Positions 54,278 to 64,000 of a stretch of 64,000 bases of DNA are shown here, one piece after another (position 1 is the first letter of the stretch; each line of letters starts with the position of its first letter). The notes under the pieces are model-generated. The model was given only the letters and a program-made list of their open reading frames with translations. It did no database searches and was not told the origin of the DNA. Source of the stretch: Nectonema munidae (Eukaryota > Nematomorpha > Nectonematoida > Nectonematidae); contig JAUIRK010000925.1 of NCBI GenBank assembly GCA_030549495.1, positions 310,001 through 374,000 of the forward strand, read 5' to 3'. A program made the position numbers and the translations under genes.

Positions 54278-57200
54278 TTATGTGAGTTCGTTGCTTGAAA
54301 ACTTTTTATTTTGGTTGCTTCTTTGAAACCTGCATATGTATATGGAGAACATGGTGAATGAAACGAAGAGCAGCGCCAAGAGCACAAACACAGACACAAA
54401 GGATGCATGGGAGACGCAGAACTTCACCGCTTCCTGCTTGTTAGAGATTGGAGTTGAAATCACTTTCTTCGATAATCCTAAAAATTGAATGCAAAACATT
54501 TCTAGTGAAGATACTTCTGACTTCCATAACCCATGGCAATCCCGAAAAATAATTTGGTTGGCTCTGACATACTATAGGTACTAAAATATTTCTTTTTATT
54601 TTTATCTTTGCTAGCCTTGATGCTGTAACCTCAAAGAAGAAAAGTAATCCGTATAAAAAGTATAGGAAAATCCTCTGTTATGGTCAAATTTAAAAAAGCT
54701 TCCAAAGACAAAAGGATTGCGAGAAGGAAAGCGATAAAATACCATTTGGAATTATGTGCATATTATGGAAAAAGATGCTCAGGCTTAAATCTTTTAACCG
54801 ATAAAGACGCAAATTCTGTAAAATCCAATACGGAAAGAGCTAAAATACTCAGTCAAATTTTTCTTCAGTTTTTTCAGGTCAACAATTATGCAACGACCAA
54901 GCAACACCCAAGAGGAGCAAGAAGAGGCATTCTTAAGTTGGATTATTCTCCTGCAATGCAAGACACTTCTCCCGGTATTGACAACTAACACCCATAAGAA
55001 CGATCCGATCTTTTAAAACCTCCTTAAAAGAAGTTTTTTAACCTTGCTTTTAAAAAGGAATTCTTCACAGGTCCTGAAAAACAGCATTAGTTGTCCAAGC
55101 TTAGAACTGGACCGGTCAAAAATTCTTGAAGGTATAATAATCTCTGAAAATGTTATCTCTAGTCAACAATTGTGTCATCACTCAACAACATGCGTTCTAT
55201 TAATAAAAAAATAAACAATCATCAGAGTTGAAGAAGAATAAAAGGTTTTTTCTTTTAAGTTTTACAATGATATTGATGTACTTCTGGAAAACGATGTCCC
55301 AGTTGATGTTTTATACTTTGATTTTCAAATGGCGTTTGACAAGGTTCCACGCAGTTACCTGCTTAAGAAATTAGAGGCTTATGGTGGCAAAACTAAAATT
55401 GTCAAATGGGGTGAAAGTGGGTTGAATTGCGGCAAGATTAGCAAACGGCCCGGGGCATCTAAAGGTAGATACTCCAGATTTAATATGCCCCTCATTATCC
55501 ATTATTGTTTGATGCGAATTTCCCACGCTTCGCTTAATAAATTTTGCCATGTGATATGGCTCTTTTTATCCACATGAAGATAATATTGTTTGTTAGCTTA
55601 GCTTTATTTAAAAAATAATCAATACTTAGTTCAATAAGCTAAAACAGTATTAGAGCATTGTAAGATGGGGAATTTTTTTTAAAATTTTTTTTTCAGTTAT
55701 TCCTAATTTTAGGCACTTTAATTCTCAAATTACTTTTATATGATACATTTATAGCCTAGGTTTAAAATTAGAACAGAAGCATTATCAAAAAAGCTGCATA
55801 AAAAAGGATAACACTATCGAGATAGAACTTATTTTAAGAAAAATAATTATGGAAAAAAAGCAAAATTATAGACTAAAAATTTTTTGAAATGAAATTAATA
55901 AATCTTCTCTTTCACAAGTCAAAGATATTGCGTTTTATTAGGGAAATACTTCAGCATTACACAAAAGATTGTTAAAGGTACATTTTATTTAAAAGGGTAA
56001 GTAAGGAATGTCAAACCTTCCTCAGGAAACTCTCCAGGAATTTCAACACTCACAGATTGGAAAATATAGCGTTGGATTTCGGAAGAATTGGATGCAGATC
56101 GTCTGCTCCTTTTAACGCCATTTTTGACTTGAATGCCCTCATAACAGTTTGCCTTATAAATGAAAATGGGATTTAGCAAAATCTTCTCCAGAAAGGAAGC
56201 AAACATGTAATCAAATAGTTATCATATGCCAATACTAAAATCCAAAGGATAGAATTATAATCTAGTGCTAGACGTTTACAAAATAGGGATAACATCGAAA
56301 AGAACTATAATTATGAAAAATTATGAATGTCAATCAAAAAAAAACACGCAAAATTTTTGCTGCTGACTTTTTTACATTCTTTCTTTATTTTTATAGTGCG
56401 CTTTATTTCTTTTTTGAAATTGTAATGAACTCTTTCAAGCATTTTTTTTATAGAAAAGACAATCTTAACCTTTTCAACCGTCGCAAATCTTAGTTTTCTA
56501 CTTCTTTTTATAATCAGGTGACTAAGTATGGCCTTTTTTAGTTTCAGGTTCAATATCATATTTGTAAAAAAATTAAAAATAGAAATATATATGCGTTTGC
56601 TCCTATTATTATTATTTTGAAAATATTCTGAAGGATTCATCAACTTTGTTCTTTCTTTTCTACTTCACAAGATTTTTTGGGAAAGAAGTAGTAATATTTA
56701 AATTTACTGCTCAATTTGTTTTTCAAAATTTTTTTCTTCTATGAAAAAAAATCATTACTTTCAGAGATAACTTTTATTCTAAAAAAATTTACATAGTTTT
56801 AAGTATCCACTAAATCATGCGTGAAACTTGCTTAAATATTTATATCGGCAAAAAAGTATGTACAGGATGTATATATGGGAAATAGGCTATATTCAGAAAG
56901 TATATATATTTTTTGAATTTTATTTTTTTATTAAATTTTTGCATCGAAAAATAAGTGACATGAAAAAGGTTTGCAATGATTCTCTCTTCTTTTTAAATGT
57001 TTTTAAAGTGGGTTTAAATATTAATCACACACATATGGTAAATGTTCAATAAATAATTCGCGCGTATTTTCTGCAAAACGAAATTTTTTGAACTTTCTTT
57101 TTTGCTTATTGAATTTTCACTGAATTAATCTCCGTTATTTCTTTAACTGTAAAATGTTAATATTTTGCATTTGCTTTGAATTATTTAGCGAAACATTTAG

Positions 57201-57443
57201 TTATTTAAATCCTGATTCAAAAAATCTTTTAATGCTTTTTTTCACCAAAAAATAAGAAATGAGAAAAAAGAATAAAAACTTACAGGTGTGCACTGTTTCA
57301 CACAAAACTCCACCCCACACTCAAAATACACATTTTGAACGTCAGGGAACTTGAAAACTTTGAAGTAGGTAAAGATGACAATGTCGCCATTGTCTGAAAA
57401 CGTTTTTTGTAGAGGACCAATGATTTTAGGGTTTGCCGCACAA
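54278..57443 (-). CDS. ZP-domain membrane protein gene, C-terminal exons
   Basis: Three minus-strand exons are recognised. Exon 57,443-57,284 encodes the C-terminal half of a ZP domain: CAANPKIIGPLQKTF, then FKVFKFPDVQNVYFECGVEF, CVKQCTP, with conserved Cys. It is bounded by acceptor tttttag and donor GTAAGT. Exon 56,152-56,054 continues in frame (phase 0) with ANCYEGIQVKNGVKRSRRSA, containing a furin-type site KRSRR, the usual release point after a ZP module, and ends at GTGAGT. The last exon, about 54,477-54,278, encodes one transmembrane helix (SFVSVFVLLALLFVSFTMF) and a short basic tail ending NELT-stop. ZP modules polymerise into extracellular or apical matrices. The 5' exons are not found and probably lie beyond 57.5 kb or outside the window. 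The phase of the last exon does not join exon 56,054 directly, so another donor or a further small exon is likely. Confidence 0.8.
54620..55470 (+). pseudogene. LINE remnant in a ZP-gene intron
   Basis: Plus strand: a pre-RT stretch (AKILSQIFLQFFQVNN region, about 54,835-54,890), SPGIDN near 54,970, and YFDFQMAFDKVPRSYLLKKL (first catalytic Asp motif, about 55,315-55,370), followed by EAYGGKTKIVKW. This is a non-LTR reverse transcriptase with numerous stops and without the YADD block. Orientation is opposite to the host gene. Confidence 0.75.
55580..56050. other. Intronic sequence of the ZP gene
   Basis: AT-rich, nothing recognised other than the exon edge at 56,054. Confidence 0.4.
56153..57283. 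other. Intron of the ZP gene
   Basis: Bounded by donor GTAAGT (at 57,283 on the minus strand) and acceptor tttataag (at 56,153). The content is AT-rich with short frames without domains. Confidence 0.55.
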
Positions 57444-57540
57444 CTAAAAATTGTTTTTAAACGTCTTACAAAGAAAGAGATGAGAGGTAAGCGGAGAACT
57501 GCAGAACTTGGCTGGGGGCGTACAGTCCACCCTATTTTTC

Positions 57541-59260
57541 TTTGATATTAATAAGTCTTTATACATATTTTTAGTGTGATATCTCAACTATGCTGAATTC
57601 AGTGGTGATGTCCATTTTTAATTAAAATAATCAAACCTGCTCATCTCAAAAAAAACTTTTTATCTAAGTAATTATATAAAGTTTTTTACACATATATACC
57701 CATTTTCAGGTGTGTAGAATTCAGTAGTGATGTGTTTTTTATTTATCAAAATCAATAAAACATGTCAAAAATCGATTAACCTGTTAATCAATGTGAAATA
57801 TATAAATTTCAAAATATATTCTACTTGCAGTATTTCTCTATTATTTATTTTCTTAATTTATTTAATAAACCAACTTTAGGTGTTTAATTCACTTAAAATA
57901 TTTAATTTTTCAGTAAATTAGGTATCTCGATAGCACGACCTCCATTGTTTTGGCTACAAATTCGTTATCGGCTCGTAGTCTCTACGTCATTTCTTCTATA
58001 CTTTACAGTATGTAATTTTGCTATTCATTCTGATGATCTTTTCTTAGTAGCTCTTTTTTCATTAGAAATTTATTTACTGCAATCTGTGTTCGAAAAAAAC
58101 TTTTTTAAGGATTTATTTTGAACAGATTTTACCCGCTCTCAAAGCATTCTGTTTAAAGAATCTTCTTGATGATCTCGGATTTTTATTTTATTATCGGGTT
58201 TATATGAAGAGATATTCATCCTGAATATTTGTCAACGAATCCCAATTCAAGAGTTTTGTTTCTGATGAAATCATTTGTTATGTTTATTGCTCAATTACAA
58301 AAATGTATGCACTTTCTTCATTTAAAAGACTCGCTCTTCACGCAAAAGAAAAAGATGGACAAATTCAATTTAAATTTAAAATGATCTTGATAGGGACTGA
58401 ATTTTCACATATTGGCATCTGAGGCAGTTTTGATAAATTTGACCTATTCAAAATTTTCAGATTTCCTACTCATCTTGGTTAAATGATCGTTGTAAACTTA
58501 ACTGATAAGGTATATGTTTAAAGATTTTTAATTTTGCAAAAGAGCAACTTCTTTTTCACGGTTAAAATCTTAAATAAAATAAGCATACTCGAGGTACAAA
58601 AAATAAAAAAATTTTAAAATATTTTGGAGACAGTTTTTAGATCTAAACTGCGAATTGGATTGAAGTTTTAGATTTTTTCAAACGAAAAATGCAAATACTA
58701 AGTCCAAAAATGAAACCAACATCTTAAATTTGGTATAAAAAGAATATTTTATTTAAATTTCAAAAATATTTCTCTAGAAATAATATTTTAAAGCCTCTAA
58801 ATGCGAAGACTGAGTCCAGAAATGAAACTAGCATGATTGATTTGGTATAAAAACATATATTTCATGTAAAATTAGAGAGAATATTTTTGGATATAGTTTC
58901 CAGACGTAAATCGCAAATTTGATTGACACTGGCAGTAAAACCTCTAAATGCGAAAACTTCGTCCAGAAATGAAACCATCATGATCTATTTGGTATAGAAA
59001 CATATATTTCATGTAAAATTTGAATCAATATTTTTGGAAACAAATTTTAGAACCAAACAGAAATTTCCTTGATACGTATAGGTATTTTCAAATACTAACT
59101 GCAAAAATTGAGTCCATAAATGAAACTAGCATAGTTGATTTAGTATAAAAGGCTATATTTTATGTAAAATTTGAAGTGAAATTTTATTTCATATTTTTCT
59201 GATCAATCAAAATTTGATTGACATTTTCTAAAAAGAAAAAATTAAATATACACAGTGTTA
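57541..59260 (-). repeat. Unclassified array-flanked repeat, copy C (short form)
   Basis: Minus strand: four or more units of tandem array 1 (59,255-58,600; repeated gagtccagaaatgaaac and ttggtataaaa, spacing about 116-150), a unique core (58,590-57,810) and about 1.5 units of tandem array 2 (57,790-57,545). It aligns almost end to end with copy B. It lies immediately upstream of the ZP exon at 57,443-57,284, probably in an intron. No intact frame. Confidence 0.78.
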
Positions 59261-59999
59261 TGCGTTACAAACTGTACAGAATTATAAATTTTCTAGGGAG
59301 CATATAATATAGGCTCTAAGTTATAAGATTAACAACGAATAATGTCAAAATTTTATTGAAAAATGTTACTTTTTAATTTTGATTGACAGTTTTTGACATG
59401 AGAGGGTCATTCAACTGCCATATAAATGGTACCAAAAGATGAAGCTAACAATTTTAGGAAAAGTAACAAAATTGAAAGGGATAATCAACATATCTAAGGG
59501 TTAACAACAGGCCTAGATACTTGTCTTGACATATATATGATGTTGCCATCGAGAAACTTAACAAATTTCATTAGAGAAGCAAAATTAACAGATTAGTTTG
59601 ATTCCTCAAGGTGAAGCTTTAATGATTCTTAATTCTATTGATCTGTAGTTTTGAGACTAATTGATCAACATCCTTCACTCAACAAGTTTCAATTGGAAAA
59701 AAGTGAATTTATAAATAGTTTTGAAACGAAAAAAAATAAATTTTAATAATAATTCCATGTAGAGGATTTTTGACTGACCTTTTACGAAGGAACATCTGTC
59801 GCGATTTTTAGTAAGTTTTTATTTTGAGGAAATTTATAGAAGGGGTTTTCTCTAAGAGGATTTTTAGCACTCGGTTGTGTCAGGAATTCGATAAAGATAA
59901 GGAATGGTATATGTTGTATCGTTTGTGTATTGGAAAGACATAGAAATATAAAATATCGAACAAATAAATTCAATAAAAATGCAATTAAATTTGCTTCGT
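59261..59999. other. Non-coding sequence, nothing recognised
   Basis: A minus-strand open frame (59,782-60,015) lacks a recognisable domain. Confidence 0.35.
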
Positions 60000-61400
60000 A
60001 TCTTATTTCATTCATCGTTATAAATCAAATTCATGAAACGAAATCAGATGACATTTTCGAGCACACAAATAGAGTTTAAATGTTTGAGTTGTGTCTTTAT
60101 GAAAGTATTGAATATTTATCACTAAATATTTAATGTGATCCTCTTGAATGCAAGTTCATTAATTCTTAGCCCATTTCTTCCCATACGATTTTAAGTGTTC
60201 AATCTACCGATTTCATAACGCTAAAATGTTTATATTTTCCGTTGCGTTGATTTAAATTTCAGAAGAATGAGTTCTATTTTTCAAAAGATAAACACATTGA
60301 AGTGCAAATACAGTTCGTTTGATTTAAATTTTTCGACAGTTTCTCAAATTTTTGTCGATATTAGTGGTCTTCTTTTAAATGTGTCTATCGTCCTTATTTT
60401 CTCGATTTCCAAATCGTTCCGAAGTCCTAGAAATCTGCTTGTTTTGTCTTTGTCCATCTGCAACGCTTTGGAATCTCTATCTCCCTTGGTTTTATTATTG
60501 TTCAGGACCACATTTGGTGCTCCATTCAACTTTCGGGTTTGCCCGTTCATGATTGTGTCCATCATCTTTTTGAACGGAACATCTTCGTACATTGTCGTTA
60601 CGCTTTCCACCTTGCATCTCTTCCTCTTTTATAGACCATTTCGCTATCGTTTCTTCATGACGTATAAAAATATTAGTCTATTGATAGTGATTAATTTTCT
60701 CTCTGTTTCACTGATTCTACTTCTAACAATTTTTCTCTCAAAGAAAGCAATTTCTCATAAAACAAGCAATGCCAGGTGTGACTTGAGTATGCAAAAGGTA
60801 TATGAAAAAGTTTTTCCAGTAGCGTTCGTCATTTTGCCTTCCATCATCCTCCTGTCCATGATGCCGTTTATATTTCACAAACAGAGGCAGTTTTTGCACA
60901 AAAAAACGCGCTCAATATCCCCCATCTCGCAAAGTTCTAGCAGAAGTTCTTTCAAGCAAAGGAAGCAGCTGGAAGGAAGATTGAGTATCTTCGTCACTCT
61001 GTACATCGGTTTGGGCGTGGTCTCATTCGGTATCGTGATATCCCTTGCTTACTTTGCGGGATACAGGAAGCACGCTTACTTTTGGTGTTGGCAGAACCTT
61101 TTGTGGGTTTACGCAGACACAGCCAACATTTTGGATCCAATCGTCTTCGGCTACTTAAACCCTTTCATCATCAATAAGATGCGACAGCTGCTCATTTATC
61201 TTCGCCGTGATGCGTGATTCCTTAATTATTTCGGGTGTAAGAGGAGTTTTTATGAAGATCTCAAAACCTTAGGCTTATTAGCTTTGGTGAACTGCTCATC
61301 ATCTTTTTATTTTGTTTCGTATCTTATAAATGATCAATTTATCACTTCTTTCTCTGAGTGTGTGTTGTTTAATGTTTTTTTAACTTGAAATACGACGAAT
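60000..61400 (+). repeat. Duplication unit containing GPCR gene 2
   Basis: Inverted counterpart of 47,500-48,945. The match starts near 60,005 (gttataaatcaaatt), is patchy through the 5' flank, and becomes nearly perfect from about 60,620 to 61,390 (coding 3' two thirds plus 3' flank), ending abruptly after acttgaaatacgacgaat. Confidence 0.88.
60267..61217 (+). CDS. Rhodopsin-like seven-transmembrane receptor, copy 2
   Basis: A single frame of 316 codons from ATG 60,267, the same length as copy 1 with no indel. It has the same seven-helix plan and disulfide cysteines (92 and 171), Leu-His-Leu in the DRY position, RPFRY after it, and DPIVFGYLNPF in TM7. From about residue 120 to the end only about 14 of 197 positions differ from copy 1. 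In the first 119, about 44 differ, concentrated in the N-terminus, the TM2-TM3 loop (79-91) and TM3. No frame damage is seen in either gene, so both are probably functional. A 5' flank related to that of copy 1 precedes the ATG. It lies upstream of the ZP exons, on the opposite strand, possibly inside an intron of that gene. Confidence 0.88.
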   Translation: MSSIFQKINTLKCKYSSFDLNFSTVSQIFVDISGLLLNVSIVLIFSISKSFRSPRNLLVLSLSICNALESLSPLVLLLFRTTFGAPFNFRVCPFMIVSIIFLNGTSSYIVVTLSTLHLFLFYRPFRYRFFMTYKNISLLIVINFLSVSLILLLTIFLSKKAISHKTSNARCDLSMQKVYEKVFPVAFVILPSIILLSMMPFIFHKQRQFLHKKTRSISPISQSSSRSSFKQRKQLEGRLSIFVTLYIGLGVVSFGIVISLAYFAGYRKHAYFWCWQNLLWVYADTANILDPIVFGYLNPFIINKMRQLLIYLRRDA

Positions 61401-62130
61401 ATTTGGAATAACATATAAAGTTTGTGTATTCATTAAATATTTTGCAAACTTACCCATTATTATCAATAAATTTTTTTAAAGTTTATATATATATATATGG
61501 TTCAGATGACATAATCAAAATTTTTCTAAATCGGAAGCAGGTGGATTCGGCCTCAAGGCAATTCACTCTATATATATATATTGATACTCATATTACCTTT
61601 TGACCTTTTGCGAATTGTCCCTGAATCTCGAAGCCTATATAATTGATCAAAAAAACTAAGTTGTAACCTATAAAAGAACATCTCATTTTTTCTGATTGTA
61701 AAATACGAAAGCCATATCTAACAAAGTCTAATATAAGGTTAAATTGTAATTTTTATATTATCACTTATTTTCATTTAATCGATAACACTCCACAAATTTT
61801 AACTTTAATCTTTTGAGAAGGACATTTTGCAAAATTCAAGAACAAAAATTTACTATTTCTTGAAAAATCTGGATTCTACGATACGATTTTTATGAAGTGT
61901 CAGAGAACATTCTGAAAAACGTGGAAATCGGCCAACTGTATCTTTAAGGCATGCCATTATGAGGGAACCTTGGACTCTACTAAATAATTGAATACCACAT
62001 GTGGTAGGTTTCTCTTATTACATTGATTTCTGATAAATTAGATCTGGAGTGAATTTTGGGTTTCACAAAAGGAATTGTGATTTATAATTTCGACTTTTTC
62101 TTGTTTTTATAAACATAATTTGAAGTCCAT
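61401..62130. other. Non-coding sequence with TA repeats
   Basis: TA repeats lie at about 61,484-61,497 and 61,571-61,580. Nothing else is recognised. Confidence 0.4.
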
Positions 62131-62131
62131 C

Positions 62132-62268
62132 ATGAGTATCAAAAATAGAAAGTACGATCATTCATATATTGAATATGGATTTACATACATCATCATCAAT
62201 GGAGAAGAAAGACCTCAATGTGTTACTTGTAGTCAAGCTTTAACAAATGATTCAAAATGATTAAAAAT
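62132..62268 (+). pseudogene. hAT transposase N-terminal (BED-like) fragment
   Basis: The plus strand reads MSIKNRKYDHSYIEYGFTYI, then NGEERPQCVTCSQALTNDSK. This matches the N-terminus of SCAND3/ZBED-like hAT transposases (KRKY--EYLKYGF ... PQCV-C---L-N-S). The finger is cut off before its His pair. It is likely a scrap of the same group as the remnant at 43.5-45.7 kb. Confidence 0.7.
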
Positions 62269-62479
62269 GATGAAAACTGTCAATCAAAATCAAATGTACA
62301 CCTTTTTCAACAAAATTTTTACATTATCTATATAACTTATAACTTAGTGTTTACATTATATACATTATTTAAATTTTATAATTATATATATGAACACATA
62401 AAACTTATATATACCTATTTTTCCAATAAACAAGTATAACTTTACCTACGGTGGAATTTACCTAGAACCAGTTCAATTA

Positions 62480-64000
62480 TTAAATAAAATATGTATTTTT
62501 ATACTAAATCAATCAGCAGACTTCTTTTCCGTACTCAATTTTCGAATTTAGAGTGTGAAAAATTCAGAAAGTATCAATCAAATATTTGGTTTACGCCTGG
62601 AAATTATATCTATGTATATTATTCAAGTTTAAAAAATACATATTTTTATATTAAATCAAGAATGGCAATTTAAATTCTGGAGTAATTTTTTTGCAAAGAG
62701 ATTTTCAAAATGTTTGAAAGTGTCAATCAATTTTGCGGTTTACGTCTGAAAAATTTCACTAAGAATATTAATTAAATTTTAAACCAAGTATATTTTTTAT
62801 ACCAAATTTAGCATGCCAATTTTATTTCTCAACTCAGTTTTAGTAACTATGATTTGGAAATGTCAAAAAATATTTGCAATTTACGTCTGAGAAAATGTTT
62901 TCAAGATGTATCCGCATTTTAAATACAATGAATTTTTTTTTTAAATAAATCAAACGTTGAGATTTTATTTCTCGACTCATTTTTTGCAATTAGAGTGTGA
63001 AAATTTAACTCATATTTTGTGATGACGACAAAGATTATTTCCTAGAATATTATTTATATTCTCAATAAAATATATTTTTTATACTAGATCTCCATGCTGA
63101 TTTATTTTTGAACTCAGTTTTCGTAATTGGGATGTGAAAATGTCAATCAAACATGCTAGTTTCGCCGGAAAAATTTTCTTCAAAAACATTTATTCACATT
63201 TTAAGTAAAATAATTTTTAAACAATTGACCATACTGATACCATTTTTTGGCTAAATTTTTACCATTACTGTGAAAAAAATATGTCAACGTGCAAATAGAA
63301 TTAGTGATGTATGTCTGAAAATTATCTCATACACATTCTTTCATATTTTGAATAAAGTATATTTTTAATTTATTTTTATTAAGATGCTCACTTCATTTCA
63401 AGGCTTAGTTTTCACAAATTAGAGTGCAAGAATGTGCTGAATTATGAATTAATTTTGACATTTCCGAAAATATTATGAAGAAAACTTAATTTTCTAAAAA
63501 TTTCAAATCAAAAAATTCATTTTTGATTGAAAATCTTTATTAAAATTTTCATTTAAGATAAAATTCTCTCTAAAAATATCCTTCAAATTTAAAATAATTT
63601 TTTTAATACAATATCGTCCATGTTTTTTAATTATGAACTCCCTTTTGACCATTGCAGTGTAAAAATGGGTAAAAGTATCAATCGAATTTGCAAAAATAAG
63701 TTTTTTTTCCAAAAAATCATTTGTTAAGTTTTTTCTCACAATCTTTATTTATTATAGTACAAATATTTGAGTATGAGAGAAGTAAGGAAACTGAAGACAC
63801 ATTAAAATGAGAATTTAATAAAATGCTTTTATACTGTCAATGTAGTATCTCCATAAGGAGATATATAGTTTTAAGAAGCAAATATGTAGCATGTCTACAA
63901 CGAAGATGCACCTTTTTCCAATGAACTAGTAGGTGGTGTGAAAATCTAGTATTGAAATTTTGAAAAAATATCTTGAACGTGAAGAAGAAGCTCCTCCCTT
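62480..64000 (+). repeat. Unclassified array-flanked repeat, copy D (long form, cut by window end)
   Basis: About seven diverged units of tandem array 1 (62,490-63,480; recurring ttttatac-aaatc and ctcagttttcg-aa, spacing 136-148) are followed by the zone shared with copy A (63,500-63,970; atacaatatcgtccatg, tatttgagtatgagagaagt, ccaatgaactagtag) and the beginning of the core (cgtgaagaagaagct) at the window edge. The rest lies outside. Short open frames in the array are accidental. Confidence 0.75.

Noticed and set aside
59782-60015. Minus-strand frame considered as an upstream ZP exon.
   Set aside because: It has no cysteine pattern or ZP signature, and its upstream end overlaps the start of the GPCR duplication unit.

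Overview
The window is A+T-rich animal DNA from an invertebrate. Supporting signs are spliced exons, intronless seven-transmembrane receptors, tRNA-derived SINEs, LINEs of several clades, a Penelope-like element, Tc1/mariner-pogo, hAT and piggyBac elements, and no bacterial-style operons. The zona pellucida (ZP) gene resembles ecdysozoan cuticle-type ZP proteins, so an arthropod is a reasonable guess, but no species can be named from the sequence. Host coding sequence is sparse and transposons occupy most of what can be identified. Layout from the left: 0-9 kb holds a possible minus-strand exon of a single-pass membrane protein (3.74-4.10 kb), foldback repeats, SINEs, a short hAT element with perfect 8-bp target duplications (6.84-7.55 kb) and a decayed hAT transposase of the ZMYM1/DUF4371 kind (7.9-9.3 kb). 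9.7-20.5 kb holds a SINE, an almost intact pogo/Tigger element with a Brinker-type DNA-binding domain (9.84-11.89 kb), a foldback with hammerhead-ribozyme-like cores (13.33-13.52 kb), two Jerky-like pogo copies and a LINE remnant. 20-29 kb is mostly non-coding, with a piggyBac MITE carrying an internal minisatellite, a hAT MITE and a second short hAT element. 29.7-32.9 kb is the best preserved LINE, with a PHD-finger ORF1 and an intact reverse transcriptase. 34-52 kb contains several foldbacks, a complete 2.9-kb hAT element (38.96-41.86 kb), a second hAT carrying a nested MITE, a GPCR gene (47.7-48.6 kb), and a broken Penelope-like element split by a foldback that is itself split by a piggyBac MITE. 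52-64 kb has a chain of piggyBac MITEs, the C-terminal exons of a ZP-domain gene on the minus strand (54.28-57.44 kb), and a second GPCR gene on the plus strand (60.27-61.22 kb). Two observations stand out. First, four copies of one unclassified repeat family (14.9-16.8, 23.1-24.7, 57.5-59.3 and 62.5-64.0+ kb) show a unique core flanked by two different tandem arrays, both with units near 145 bp. Second, the two GPCR genes are inverted duplicates about 12 kb apart: their last two thirds and 3' flanks are nearly identical while the first 119 residues differ strongly. This is what partial gene conversion would leave, and a third, broken GPCR fragment lies at 42.0 kb.
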